Virus record (IMG/VR): IMGVR_UViG_3300007722_000013
Span: 1 to 62,304 of that record
Source of the DNA: a virus
DNA: 62,304 nucleotides
Strand: one strand, 5' to 3'
Position 1 is the first letter of the stretch, and every line of letters starts with the position of its first letter. The notes under the pieces are model-generated. The model was not told where the DNA came from and did no database searches. It saw only the letters and a program-made list of their open reading frames with translations. The translations under genes were made by a program, and so were the position numbers. This document shows positions 53,516-62,090 of the stretch, piece after piece.

Positions 53516-54991
53516 TTAAGTTACAGCCACCGGAGGCAATCCTAATCTTGCTCTAACAATTGGATCGTTGCCTGTGTACGGTGGCGCATTGGGATCGCCC
53601 AATGAGTTAGCGCCAGCGTTCAATGCACCTGACAGTCCCGACAATCCGCCCAGCTCGCTGGGTATACTTCCATTCAGTAAACTCTTGGCCTTTTGCCCAG
53701 CAGCTTGCAATGCACCTGACAGTCCCGACAATCCGCCCAGCTCGCTGGGTATACTTCCATTCAGTAAACTCTTGGCCTTTTGCCCAGCAGCTTGCAATGC
53801 TGATGTGTCAACTGCTTGCGGACTGAACGTAGGAGTTGAAATTTTAGTACTGCCGACAAGTTTAGTAAATGCTGCATTTACAGTTGTTCTATCAATTGTT
53901 TTGCTGAACCCAGCAGCTGGTATAACGCCTGCAACCGCAGCTGGCAATTTAAAATCACTAAAATTAACAGCAAATTGTCCTTGCTTGGCTAAAGAATCCA
54001 TTTGACTTTTTATTGAAGCAGAATTAATAGTTGGTATCTGACCTTTTGCCCACACTAATGCATTGTCAACGCCGAACTTGCTAGAAATTGCTAGTAATCC
54101 CCCAAGAGCAGCTATTCCTCGGTCTAGTGAGTTTGTCAGTCCTGACAAACTAGCAGTTGAAAGGCTGCTGATTGCTGTTTGCACAGAAGACAATTCACCT
54201 GTTGTAGCATTATATATTTGTCCGCTGGGCGCAACAGCATCAGTTCCAGGTGTTACAATTTCTCCGGTCTGAACTAGTTTAGTGTAGCTGTCTTTTATAA
54301 TTCCAAGCTGAATTTTATCTTGTAGTTTGGAGTTAGTGAGCAAATCATCAAGTTTGATTACCCCGTCTTTACCGGTCCACACTGATGGACTTTTTAATAA
54401 ATCAACAGCGTTGTTTGCTGTTGGTGCATACCTCGAAGCTGTGCCACATTTTATATGGCCGGATCCTTCAAGCTGGTCTATGTCAAACCCGTATTTGCCA
54501 ACTCCCAAAGCAGGAGTAGCCAAATCGGCGGGTTGGCAAACACTTGCAGCAACTGCTGCCATTACTGCTTGTACTTGTGTTGCAGACAATGGACCAATCG
54601 GAGTTGTTACCACCGATGTTTCGACATACTCAGACACAGTAATACCGTTGTTGATCGGAACATCCGCAAGTGTTGGCAACGATGAAATTATAGTAACAGT
54701 TCCGGTAGGAGTAGCGTTTGCAACAGAAGAGCCGCTGACAAAGCCGTCGGTATAAATTGCCAACAACGGAATATCCGGAACGCCTGCTGTTCCTCTTGTC
54801 AACCGTGACTTTGCAAATTCAGTCACAGTTGTTTCTACTGATTGTAAACTGTCGCCCGACGACAGTCCAATAAACGCACCTGCTGCCAATTGCTCAAGGT
54901 AAACTCTTTCGGCTTCGACTGCTGTAGTGCCAGCAGGAGCTTCTAGTGTGAATAACTTTCCATTGGGAAGATTAAAACTAAACTTGGCCAT
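53516..54991 (-). CDS. Tail-associated structural protein with recent internal duplication
   Basis: This 491-residue protein begins F-S-F-N-L-P-N-G-K-L-F-T-L-E-A-P, a start shared by structural proteins of aquatic T4-like phages. The centre has H-I-K-C-G-T-A-S-R-Y and a helical domain. The C-terminal quarter is low-complexity (Ala, Gly, Leu, Ser) and contains a 29-residue unit twice, encoded by a perfect 87-bp tandem repeat. It lies between the hub-spike gene and gp25, so it is likely a baseplate part. Function not known. Confidence 0.7.
   Translation of the reverse strand: MAKFSFNLPNGKLFTLEAPAGTTAVEAERVYLEQLAAGAFIGLSSGDSLQSVETTVTEFAKSRLTRGTAGVPDIPLLAIYTDGFVSGSSVANATPTGTVTIISSLPTLADVPINNGITVSEYVETSVVTTPIGPLSATQVQAVMAAVAASVCQPADLATPALGVGKYGFDIDQLEGSGHIKCGTASRYAPTANNAVDLLKSPSVWTGKDGVIKLDDLLTNSKLQDKIQLGIIKDSYTKLVQTGEIVTPGTDAVAPSGQIYNATTGELSSVQTAISSLSTASLSGLTNSLDRGIAALGGLLAISSKFGVDNALVWAKGQIPTINSASIKSQMDSLAKQGQFAVNFSDFKLPAAVAGVIPAAGFSKTIDRTTVNAAFTKLVGSTKISTPTFSPQAVDTSALQAAGQKAKSLLNGSIPSELGGLSGLSGALQAAGQKAKSLLNGSIPSELGGLSGLSGALNAGANSLGDPNAPPYTGNDPIVRARLGLPPVAVT
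53621..53794 (-). repeat. Perfect 87-bp tandem duplication
   Basis: 53621-53707 and 53708-53794 are identical base for base, with the first six bases repeated again after the second copy. 87 bp is 29 codons, so the frame is kept. Complete identity points to a very recent duplication or ongoing copy-number change. Confidence 0.95.
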
Positions 54992-54992
54992 A

Positions 54993-56507
54993 TTATGTCA
55001 CTGTTCCTTTAAATCCTGGTGGCAGCGGAGGAGTGTTTGGTGGAGTAGACGGTTGACCAGGCTCCATTGATATTTCTACACCGACACCTTGGTTATGGAA
55101 CGGCCAAGGTTCGTGTGTTGGTGCTCTTGTAACAATACTTTCTAATCCAGTGGGAGAAACTTGCCAACCGGTTGCTTGATTAAATTCTGTGCTAGGCATT
55201 ACTCGTTTTGGTAATTTCTTAGGCGGATTGACATTTTCAGCAGCGCCGAAGTTGAGATCAATACCTCCTGCACGAAGTACCATTTCGCAACCGGCATCCC
55301 ATGATCCTTTGTTGCTGTACAACGCCAAGCTGCCGTCGGCACGAACAGCAATACGAGCTTTGCTGTACAACACAGTTTCGTCGGTACTGTACAATGTTAT
55401 TTTTTTGTCAGATTCTATTGTTGTATTGCCTGCACTCTTCATATTGATCGATTTACCAGCAAACATGTTGATGTCTTCATCTGCATGAAGATTGATTGTT
55501 CCTTGTGTGCGAACGTTGACTGAGTTTGTGGCGTATACATCTAGCGTGCCTTCTTGTCCCAACTCCAACCAGGCCTGACCGTTGGCATGAATAATGTACA
55601 AAAAGTTGCCATCGTCGCTCATTGTGATTTGATGGCCACCGCTGGTACGAACACGCACAAGATTGTCTTTGCCATCAATATTTCCATCGTCCAGCACAAT
55701 GCTGTGTCCACCGCGGCGTCCAATTACATTTACATCATTTGAACTGATGGAGTTGTCGTTAATACGTTTTTGAATGTCAGATTCAGACAGTCCACCGTTG
55801 TACACTGGGCGTCCGGGTGTGCTGATCCCAAACACTGCACTGGGACTTTCTCGCTGACTAGTTGAACTGATTGGGCCGCGTTGCGGATCTGTTAGTGTAC
55901 CTTGCTGAAACATCTCAGCTGCCAAGAAACTGTGCACAGGTTTTGGCTGGTCAAAGTATTGTGGATTGTCGTTAATCTGCTTGTTGTTTGGATTGATTTC
56001 GGTAACTGGTAGTACCTTTGCACCGTTGTAATAGCTTTTTTGATCGCTATTTTGTAAATTAAATTTTGTACTCGCCCCAATGGCAGGAATCATATGCGTC
56101 ATTCCTTGTTCGGGAATACAACCCATGTAATAGCCTAAGTTTGGATCACCTCCAGCAAAGAAACACAATACACTAACTCCGAGGTCCGGCGGTGTCATCC
56201 ACATGCCATAGCTTTGTGGGTTTCCGTCCAAGTATCCGCCCACAGAATCAGTTGTTCCTTTTTTTCCTGGTTGAGGAGGAGTAGATCCGTAAAATGGAGA
56301 ACAATAACTGACAGTACGCCACACTGTTGTATCGTCCGGATTGTTGCCGGCTAGTTGTTCAATAAACACTTCTAACCGGCCTTGCCTGGTGGGATCAACA
56401 TTGTTTTTTACTACGCCAACAAATGGACCAAATATTGCAGACATGCCGCCGCGATCAAACTTGTAGTTGGATGCTACGCCTTTACTTCGTTGTATATTAT
56501 CTGCCAT
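54993..56507 (-). CDS. gp5: Baseplate hub spike gp5-like, no lysozyme domain
   Basis: This 504-residue protein forms the central membrane-piercing spike. The N-terminal OB-fold region (about 25-190) has G-P-F-V-G-V-V-K-N-N, R-Q-G-R-L-E-V-F-I and Y-G-M-W-M-T-P-P. G-G-H-S-I-V-L-D-D and long runs of short alternating strands (about 270-410, N-V-R-T-Q-G-T-I-N-L-H) form the triple-stranded beta-helix. Unlike T4 gp5 there is no lysozyme domain between them, so a separate enzyme would have to open the wall. This layout is usual in marine T4-like phages. Confidence 0.88.
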   Translation of the reverse strand: MADNIQRSKGVASNYKFDRGGMSAIFGPFVGVVKNNVDPTRQGRLEVFIEQLAGNNPDDTTVWRTVSYCSPFYGSTPPQPGKKGTTDSVGGYLDGNPQSYGMWMTPPDLGVSVLCFFAGGDPNLGYYMGCIPEQGMTHMIPAIGASTKFNLQNSDQKSYYNGAKVLPVTEINPNNKQINDNPQYFDQPKPVHSFLAAEMFQQGTLTDPQRGPISSTSQRESPSAVFGISTPGRPVYNGGLSESDIQKRINDNSISSNDVNVIGRRGGHSIVLDDGNIDGKDNLVRVRTSGGHQITMSDDGNFLYIIHANGQAWLELGQEGTLDVYATNSVNVRTQGTINLHADEDINMFAGKSINMKSAGNTTIESDKKITLYSTDETVLYSKARIAVRADGSLALYSNKGSWDAGCEMVLRAGGIDLNFGAAENVNPPKKLPKRVMPSTEFNQATGWQVSPTGLESIVTRAPTHEPWPFHNQGVGVEISMEPGQPSTPPNTPPLPPGFKGTVT

Positions 56508-56516
56508 TGTTTATCC

Positions 56517-58163
56517 TTAATCGTCTTTAGACATTAGCTGGTTATTGAAAATTTGTGCTTCTGGATCATCTGCGTTAACTGCCGAATTAACGTCTGAGGC
56601 AGCGGAAGGGCGCAGTCTAGGAGGTGGTGCAAACGACGGTGCAAACACTTGTGCTTCCGGATCATCTGCGTTGAACGCTGTGTTGACGTCGGGCTCACTG
56701 GGAGTAAACGGCAGAATAGAAGTTCCGCTGTTGTTAACCGATGGGCCAGTTTGTTCAGCCATTCCTGCAAATTCACTTGAATTGTTAAATGCCGATGTGG
56801 CGTCTTGATTGATTTTTAAAACGCTGGCATCTCTAATTTGTGTTGGTGTTTGCGCCGCTGGTCTATTCCCGGCGTTGGCTAACCTGGCTGTTTCAGCTGT
56901 TGACTCAGTGGGCGGTGATCCAGTGCCCACTGCTTTTATTTCCAGAAGCGGCAATTGTACTATTGAACCTAACAATTCTTGTTCAAACTTGCCATTGCTA
57001 AATGTGCTAGTTACAGAAGTGGCTTTGTAGGTGTAAATTGCTTGCGGATCTTGTCCAACATTGGGATTTGCAAGTCCGGTGCCATTCACATCATAATCAA
57101 CTCCGGGATTCCATTGCAAATCAAAAATAATTTCTTGTGCGTCAAAATTTATTGACCCGTCGGGTTCAAAAGGATTAAAATTGAAATTCAAAGAGTCTAT
57201 CCCGACAGCAGCTTCGCCTTGCTGCAACCACGCAGGATCTCCAATTATTCCTAAGCGAGTAATGCTGATGTCAGATGGACTATACAAGTAATCAGCGGCC
57301 GATGCGCCAATTGAGTTGGTCTTGCCTTCAGCACCTTGGCTGCTGCTGGCAGCAACTGCTGCTTGATACACATAAGCAGGACTTTCCCTGTGATTTGTTT
57401 TTGCTCGGAATAGACCCAAAGTGCTGGGAGTTGTAAATGTCACGTTGAACAAACTGTTGAATGCTTGTTCAAATCGTATTACTTGTGCGTTCTGGCCTGT
57501 GAACCAATATTTGTAACTTTTATGACGTCCGCGCAATCTTGCTTCTGGATAAAATTCACTATTCATATCATTGATGCCGTAAGCACTGATGACATATTTA
57601 ATATTGTAGGCAAAATCGTTACGCCCAGAATCAAACGCAATTGGTATAGATTGAACTGAGATTTTATACCATGCCAGATCGCCCAATGGATTTTGTGGCT
57701 TTGTTTCTTGTGTGATTTCGTCAATTATTACATTTGCTTGGTCAGTAATGTAACTGCTGTTTTTTAATATTTCGTCTAATACTGCCACAATCGGCGTGCC
57801 GGCAACAATTTCAAATATTCTAACATCATAAGCAACTGAATTGCTTTTGGGATTAACTTTGTCAGATGGATTTTTAGACCGTTGCATTGGTGTCTTGGAT
57901 TTGCTGGGTGTGCCGCCTTTGGCAACACGTGAGTCGCCAAGAATGGCAGGAGCAAACTCTATGCTGTAAATGTTGGCTATTTTGAATGGGCCAGCTTTGA
58001 CCATCTCAGCTTCTTGATTGTTTAGTGCAGAAACAAGTCCAATTGCAACGTTTTTACTTACACTGGGCGCAGCATTTGCTTTGGGAGGTGTAGTGCTTTG
58101 TATATTGGCGTTGGCCTGGGCTGCGTTGCCTGTTCCATTTAATGGTCGTGCATTAGTTACCAT
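56517..58163 (-). CDS. Baseplate hub/tail-tube junction protein
   Basis: This 548-residue protein sits between the spike gene and another hub gene. The middle part (Y-D-V-R-I-F-E-I-V-A-G-T-P, Y-K-I-S-V-Q-S-I-P, F-A-Y-N-I-K-Y-V-I-S-A-Y-G) resembles hub proteins of marine T4-like phages that fill the gp27/gp48/gp54 roles. Which T4 protein it replaces is unclear. The C-terminal end carries a diverged internal repeat, D-V-N-x-A-x-N-A-D-D-P-E-A-Q-x-F, twice (near 500 and 530). Confidence 0.7.
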   Translation of the reverse strand: MVTNARPLNGTGNAAQANANIQSTTPPKANAAPSVSKNVAIGLVSALNNQEAEMVKAGPFKIANIYSIEFAPAILGDSRVAKGGTPSKSKTPMQRSKNPSDKVNPKSNSVAYDVRIFEIVAGTPIVAVLDEILKNSSYITDQANVIIDEITQETKPQNPLGDLAWYKISVQSIPIAFDSGRNDFAYNIKYVISAYGINDMNSEFYPEARLRGRHKSYKYWFTGQNAQVIRFEQAFNSLFNVTFTTPSTLGLFRAKTNHRESPAYVYQAAVAASSSQGAEGKTNSIGASAADYLYSPSDISITRLGIIGDPAWLQQGEAAVGIDSLNFNFNPFEPDGSINFDAQEIIFDLQWNPGVDYDVNGTGLANPNVGQDPQAIYTYKATSVTSTFSNGKFEQELLGSIVQLPLLEIKAVGTGSPPTESTAETARLANAGNRPAAQTPTQIRDASVLKINQDATSAFNNSSEFAGMAEQTGPSVNNSGTSILPFTPSEPDVNTAFNADDPEAQVFAPSFAPPPRLRPSAASDVNSAVNADDPEAQIFNNQLMSKDD

Positions 58164-58164
58164 A

Positions 58165-59550
58165 TCATGCTCCTCCTATATAAGGATCGTCAGAGTCCAG
58201 CAGTTGATCGTCTGCTATAGGAGCTTTGTAAGTTGTAGATCGAGGGTCTGTTGATGCATTTAATCTGGAAGTTTTTCTACCGTCGCTGGGCGATACTTCT
58301 GACAGCACTACACCATTGGTTAATAAGTCTTTTACTGTTGCACCAGATATTTTAACTGATGATTTCACTACACCCAAGTTGGAGCCAAACCCCACTAGAT
58401 AAGAAATTGGAATTCCCTTGACTGTGTATTCAACCAACTTGTTGGCAACTGTAAAAGTGATATTGTTAAGGCCAAAAGGTATAATTTTTTCAACTACCAC
58501 ACCGTTGTTTCCGGCTTGCACAAGTTTTCCTTCGTTGTTGTAGCCATAAAATCTAATAACCAATGCATAAGCTGCTGCACGATAGGGAATTCTATTTGTC
58601 GGGTCCTGGTCTTTGTATTGGTCAGTGACTGCTTTCAACAAACTGTCGATCAATGTTATGTTGGCAGGTTCTGTCACAGTGAATTCTAGAGAAGCTGAAT
58701 TATGTGCTTTGTTGCTGCCTTTTCCGGTGATTACACTTTGTATTTTTAAATTGTCAAGATAAAAGTCATTTTTAAAAAACGGACTACGACCCACAATGTT
58801 GTTTTTTATGTCGCCAAAATCAGCAGCTGAACCACCGCTTTGTATCAGCAAACTGTAGTTGCTTAATACGGGCTTGTGACTTTTTTGCATTTCTGCATAT
58901 GCATCGGGCTTTAACAAATACCAACCAATGTTGTATGTGTAACTGGCATATTGGTCCAGCACGTTTGGCTGTGGTGCAAATGGTTTTTTGCTGAACGAAT
59001 TGATAATTCTTGTTGTGTTGGCTGCTGTTGCTCCGTCCTCGCCTGTTGCGCCTGCTCCTGCTGGCCCTGCGGCCTCGCCTGGCCTGATGTATTCACTTTG
59101 CTGATTGCCAGAATTGACTGTGTACTCGCCAGCAGAATTGTTTAATTCTTCTTTGTTGGCAGAAATGTATTCCTTCATCACGCTGTTGGCATCAGGAGAT
59201 ACACTTTGTGTGTCTGTTAATTTTTTTACAGGAGGGTTGATTCCGGTTTCTGTTTCGCCTGCCAACGCAGCCGCTTGTTGAGTGTTGAGCCGTTCGTTGA
59301 CATTGGCAAGCGGCAACGAAGGCGCTTGAGACGTGCCGGCCAGACTGCTAGTAACTTCTGACTGAGCAGTTGACGTGCTACTGGTGCTTAGTAACACTTC
59401 AATTTCGGTTACTACTGCTGCTAACCGTATATTAAGTTGCTGAATTTCCTGGGTTGCTGTTGCATTTCCGGCTTGCGACTGTTGTGCTAATGCTGCTCGC
59501 CGACTCAACAGTTGCTGTCGTTCTGCTTCTAAACTGTTAATATCTGCCAT
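58165..59550 (-). CDS. Baseplate hub/tail-tube junction protein
   Basis: This 461-residue protein has a Gln/Ala-rich coiled N-terminus (about 1-60), then a Gly-rich, collagen-like patch near 160-180. From about 195 a conserved region reads Y-T-Y-N-I-G-W-Y-L-L-K-P, F-F-K-N-D-F-Y-L-D-N-L and R-F-Y-G-Y-N. The C-terminal part resembles hub components of marine T4-like phages. A role next to gp53 and gp5 in the hub is inferred from position. Starts within 5 nt of gp53's stop. Confidence 0.7.
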   Translation of the reverse strand: MADINSLEAERQQLLSRRAALAQQSQAGNATATQEIQQLNIRLAAVVTEIEVLLSTSSTSTAQSEVTSSLAGTSQAPSLPLANVNERLNTQQAAALAGETETGINPPVKKLTDTQSVSPDANSVMKEYISANKEELNNSAGEYTVNSGNQQSEYIRPGEAAGPAGAGATGEDGATAANTTRIINSFSKKPFAPQPNVLDQYASYTYNIGWYLLKPDAYAEMQKSHKPVLSNYSLLIQSGGSAADFGDIKNNIVGRSPFFKNDFYLDNLKIQSVITGKGSNKAHNSASLEFTVTEPANITLIDSLLKAVTDQYKDQDPTNRIPYRAAAYALVIRFYGYNNEGKLVQAGNNGVVVEKIIPFGLNNITFTVANKLVEYTVKGIPISYLVGFGSNLGVVKSSVKISGATVKDLLTNGVVLSEVSPSDGRKTSRLNASTDPRSTTYKAPIADDQLLDSDDPYIGGA

Positions 59551-59553
59551 TGA

Positions 59554-59853
59554 TTAAAACCCCAGCACTGATCTCAGTGTGCTCAATTTAGGAATATAGA
59601 TATTGGTATTCATTACAAAATCCAATGGTGGCTTGGTCAATGTGTTTGGGTTGCGTTGATAAAATACCCACCATAGTGCACCATTTTGGTACAAGTCAAA
59701 CGCCAATAGGTCTGGACGATATTGATAAGTTTGATTGATAACAAACAACAAATCATCACTTTGCTTGGGTATTGGTCTGTTGACCATTGTATCCAAAAAG
59801 AATTGACTGTAGCCAGTATTTGCGTATGGACTGGTTGCATTGTATGTTGCCAT
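59554..59853 (-). CDS. gp53: Baseplate wedge protein gp53
   Basis: The 99-residue product has the gp53 signature: Y-R-P-D-L-L-A-F-D-L-Y, W-W-V-F-Y-Q-R-N-P-N, P-P-L-D-F and I-Y-I-P. T4 gp53 is longer and helps join wedges. The ATG at 59853 overlaps the previous stop (TAATG); a GTG at 59859 would add two residues. Confidence 0.9.
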   Translation of the reverse strand: MATYNATSPYANTGYSQFFLDTMVNRPIPKQSDDLLFVINQTYQYRPDLLAFDLYQNGALWWVFYQRNPNTLTKPPLDFVMNTNIYIPKLSTLRSVLGF

Positions 59854-61016
59854 TACCACATGCCTCCTTTGAGCAAGTCACCATTGGCGTACTGTCGTAC
59901 GCTGAATCGTTGACTTTGTGCCTGACGACTCACAACCGGCAACAGTGTTATGTTGATATTCATTTTTGTTGGCACATATGTTGGGATAGTGTTTGATCCC
60001 AGTGTTGCAGGTGCAGGTGGTTTGTTTTCACCACCTGCCGGCATTGATTGTCCATTGAACAATTTTGAACTTGCCAATCTGTTGATTGCTCCACCAACAA
60101 ACCCACCTAGTACGCCGCCGCCCCAGCTTGTGCCGGGCCCAGTTGAGTTGTTTGATTGGCGTTGTTGCAGCATGCTGCTGTTATTTACGTTGGGGCTGTA
60201 TGCACGGACATAATCTACGTCGGCTGGCAAATCATATGTGAATGATGTCACAACACAAGGATGTTCATTGAATTGGAACTCTCCAAGACCGGTCAAGTAA
60301 ACCAACGGTGGTGGCGATCCTCTTTGCGGATCTTGGCCATAGAACATTTTGGTCACACTTTTAAAAAAGTGTATCACTGCCAGTAAATATTCAGCTTCGG
60401 CTGTACTCTGTGCAGTAAACGGACAACTTATTATCACTGGCTCAACAGAACTACCTTGATAAAAATATCCTTTGTAGTTTGAATGTGTGATGTCCACCGC
60501 AGAGTAATTGGCTTTGTAACTTGTGTTGATTGTGGGAGTGTACGGAAACAGCACACCGTCTGTTGCCGACAATGGAGATAAAATTCCCGAGTTGGGCGCT
60601 TTGTACAAATAATCAGCCAACGGCGCCAAACGCAGTTTAACACGCCAGTCAGCATTGTTTCTGTTGCTGCGCTGATTGGCAATTGTATTTTGTGCTCTGG
60701 CTTTATCCAATGTTGCGGCTTGTTCTGCGGCTTGTTCTGCGGTGAGGGCGGCCTGAGCAGTAGCAGCCGACGCTTCGTCAAATGCTGCTGCGGCTTCCAA
60801 TCTAGATTGCTCGTATGGATCTATGCCGCTTTGATCCAACACTACTTCAGTCACTGCGTTGCTGCCTGCAAGCGACGGCAATGTGACCAATGGAGAAAGA
60901 TCAAAATCACCAAAGTTGTCATCAGTAATGCCGGCTGCAAGCCTGGCCGCTGTCGGCGAAAGTCCCTGTGCAATAGCTTGATTGTATGCGTTGATTATTT
61001 CTTGGTTAGTTGGCAT
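59853..61016 (-). CDS. Baseplate/tail-tube junction protein, first gene of tail operon
   Basis: The N-terminal 130 residues of this 387-residue protein are Ala/Gln-rich and helical. From about residue 130 a conserved part reads L-R-L-A-P-L-A-D-Y-L-Y, Y-T-P-T-I, S-N-Y-K-G-Y, L-L-A-V-I-H-F-F-K-S-V-T-K-M and D-V-D-Y-V-R-A-Y. This pattern occurs in marine T4-like phage proteins near gp53 and fits a tube initiator (gp48/gp54-like) role, by inference. A late-promoter-like box lies 25 nt upstream of its ATG. Confidence 0.7.
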   Translation of the reverse strand: MPTNQEIINAYNQAIAQGLSPTAARLAAGITDDNFGDFDLSPLVTLPSLAGSNAVTEVVLDQSGIDPYEQSRLEAAAAFDEASAATAQAALTAEQAAEQAATLDKARAQNTIANQRSNRNNADWRVKLRLAPLADYLYKAPNSGILSPLSATDGVLFPYTPTINTSYKANYSAVDITHSNYKGYFYQGSSVEPVIISCPFTAQSTAEAEYLLAVIHFFKSVTKMFYGQDPQRGSPPPLVYLTGLGEFQFNEHPCVVTSFTYDLPADVDYVRAYSPNVNNSSMLQQRQSNNSTGPGTSWGGGVLGGFVGGAINRLASSKLFNGQSMPAGGENKPPAPATLGSNTIPTYVPTKMNINITLLPVVSRQAQSQRFSVRQYANGDLLKGGMW

Positions 61017-61040
61017 TGGTAATATTACCCTCGTAGCATA

Positions 61041-61048
61041 TATTTAGT
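61041..61048 (-). promoter_or_regulatory. Candidate late promoter for the tail operon (ACTAAATA)
   Basis: The minus strand reads ACTAAATA, 6 of 8 matches to TATAAATA, 25 nt before the first tail gene. It sits in the 117-nt gap between the divergent tail operon and gp55, where a promoter in each direction is expected. Confidence 0.35.
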
Positions 61049-61079
61049 GGAAAAATAAACTGGGTGTTTAATGATCTGG

Positions 61080-61107
61080 TTGACAAGTACATAATCTGTG
61101 TTACAAT
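61080..61107 (+). promoter_or_regulatory. Sigma70-type promoter for gp55
   Basis: TTGACA at 61080-61085 and TACAAT at 61102-61107 are separated by 16 bp. This is a good host-type promoter pointing at the late sigma gene, as needed for it to be made before late transcription. Confidence 0.75.
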
Positions 61108-61133
61108 AAATATATTATTAGGAGAAACTGCCT

Positions 61134-62090
61134 GTGGCAACAAAACGTACCATATCCACCTTGGATCCCACACAATCAATAGCAGCTACGCCGCCTGCAC
61201 CAAAAGTAAATTATCTAAACAACAGAGATATTTTAAAAGAGATTCATGCTAGTAAAAACACATATTGCTACTACATCAATCCCGAAACTGACAGTCAATA
61301 CGACATCATTTTGCCCAGTCTGGACAAGATCAACCAACGCACTGTGGCAGAAGCACGCCGTAATCGTGCTGACCGTCTCAAGCGGCTGGGCACCATTGTT
61401 GATCCGTTGAAGATTCCCAATACTGATTTGGTTTTTCGTATCAGCTGCTGGGATCATATTCCAATGGCAGAGAAAAAAATTCCTAAGTCTGCACAAAAGA
61501 AAAAACAAAAACTAGAAGATCTTTTGGAATTTGTCGAAGATGAACCAGTTGATGATTCACTTGACGAAATATCGGACAAAGGATTTATCAATCCTGTTCG
61601 TCAGCGTTTGAATTTTCCTCCGTTTGAACATTTTCGTATTGACGCAAACAAAGAAAAGTACATTGTGGGACGCAGCCATTGGAAAGGTAATCTTGAAACC
61701 GGAGAGTTCAGCAAGGATCACGGCGACATGACACGCAAACTGGCACACATGTTTATGAAACTGTGTGAACGCTATGCTACTCGTAGCAACTGGCGTGGTT
61801 ACACCTACAACGAAGAAATGCGGGGACAAGCATTGCTACAGTTGAGCCAAATTGGTTTGCAGTTTGACGAATCAAAAAGCCAAAACCCATTTGCTTACTA
61901 CACAGCAGCCATCACCAATTCGTTTACACGTATTTTGAACTTGGAAAAGAAAAACCAAAACATTCGCGATGACATTTTGGAGATCAATGGTCTAAGCCCA
62001 AGTTGGACTAGACAAAATCTTGGCAAAGCCACCATGGCTCAATTGAGTGGTCCTGTTACCATCACCACATGTTTGACCTCGTCTAATTAA
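61134..62090 (+). CDS. gp55: Late-transcription sigma factor gp55
   Basis: This 318-residue protein would direct the host RNA polymerase to late promoters. The conserved block lies at about 200-285: R-Y-A-T-R-S-N-W-R-G-Y, E-M-R-G-Q-A-L-L-Q-L, F-A-Y-Y-T-A-A-I-T-N-S-F and N-Q-N-I-R-D-D. T4 gp55 is 185 residues, so this one has about 150 extra N-terminal residues of unknown role. The start is GTG with AGGAG 10 nt upstream. Its stop overlaps the next start (TAATG). Confidence 0.9.
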   Translation: MATKRTISTLDPTQSIAATPPAPKVNYLNNRDILKEIHASKNTYCYYINPETDSQYDIILPSLDKINQRTVAEARRNRADRLKRLGTIVDPLKIPNTDLVFRISCWDHIPMAEKKIPKSAQKKKQKLEDLLEFVEDEPVDDSLDEISDKGFINPVRQRLNFPPFEHFRIDANKEKYIVGRSHWKGNLETGEFSKDHGDMTRKLAHMFMKLCERYATRSNWRGYTYNEEMRGQALLQLSQIGLQFDESKSQNPFAYYTAAITNSFTRILNLEKKNQNIRDDILEINGLSPSWTRQNLGKATMAQLSGPVTITTCLTSSN

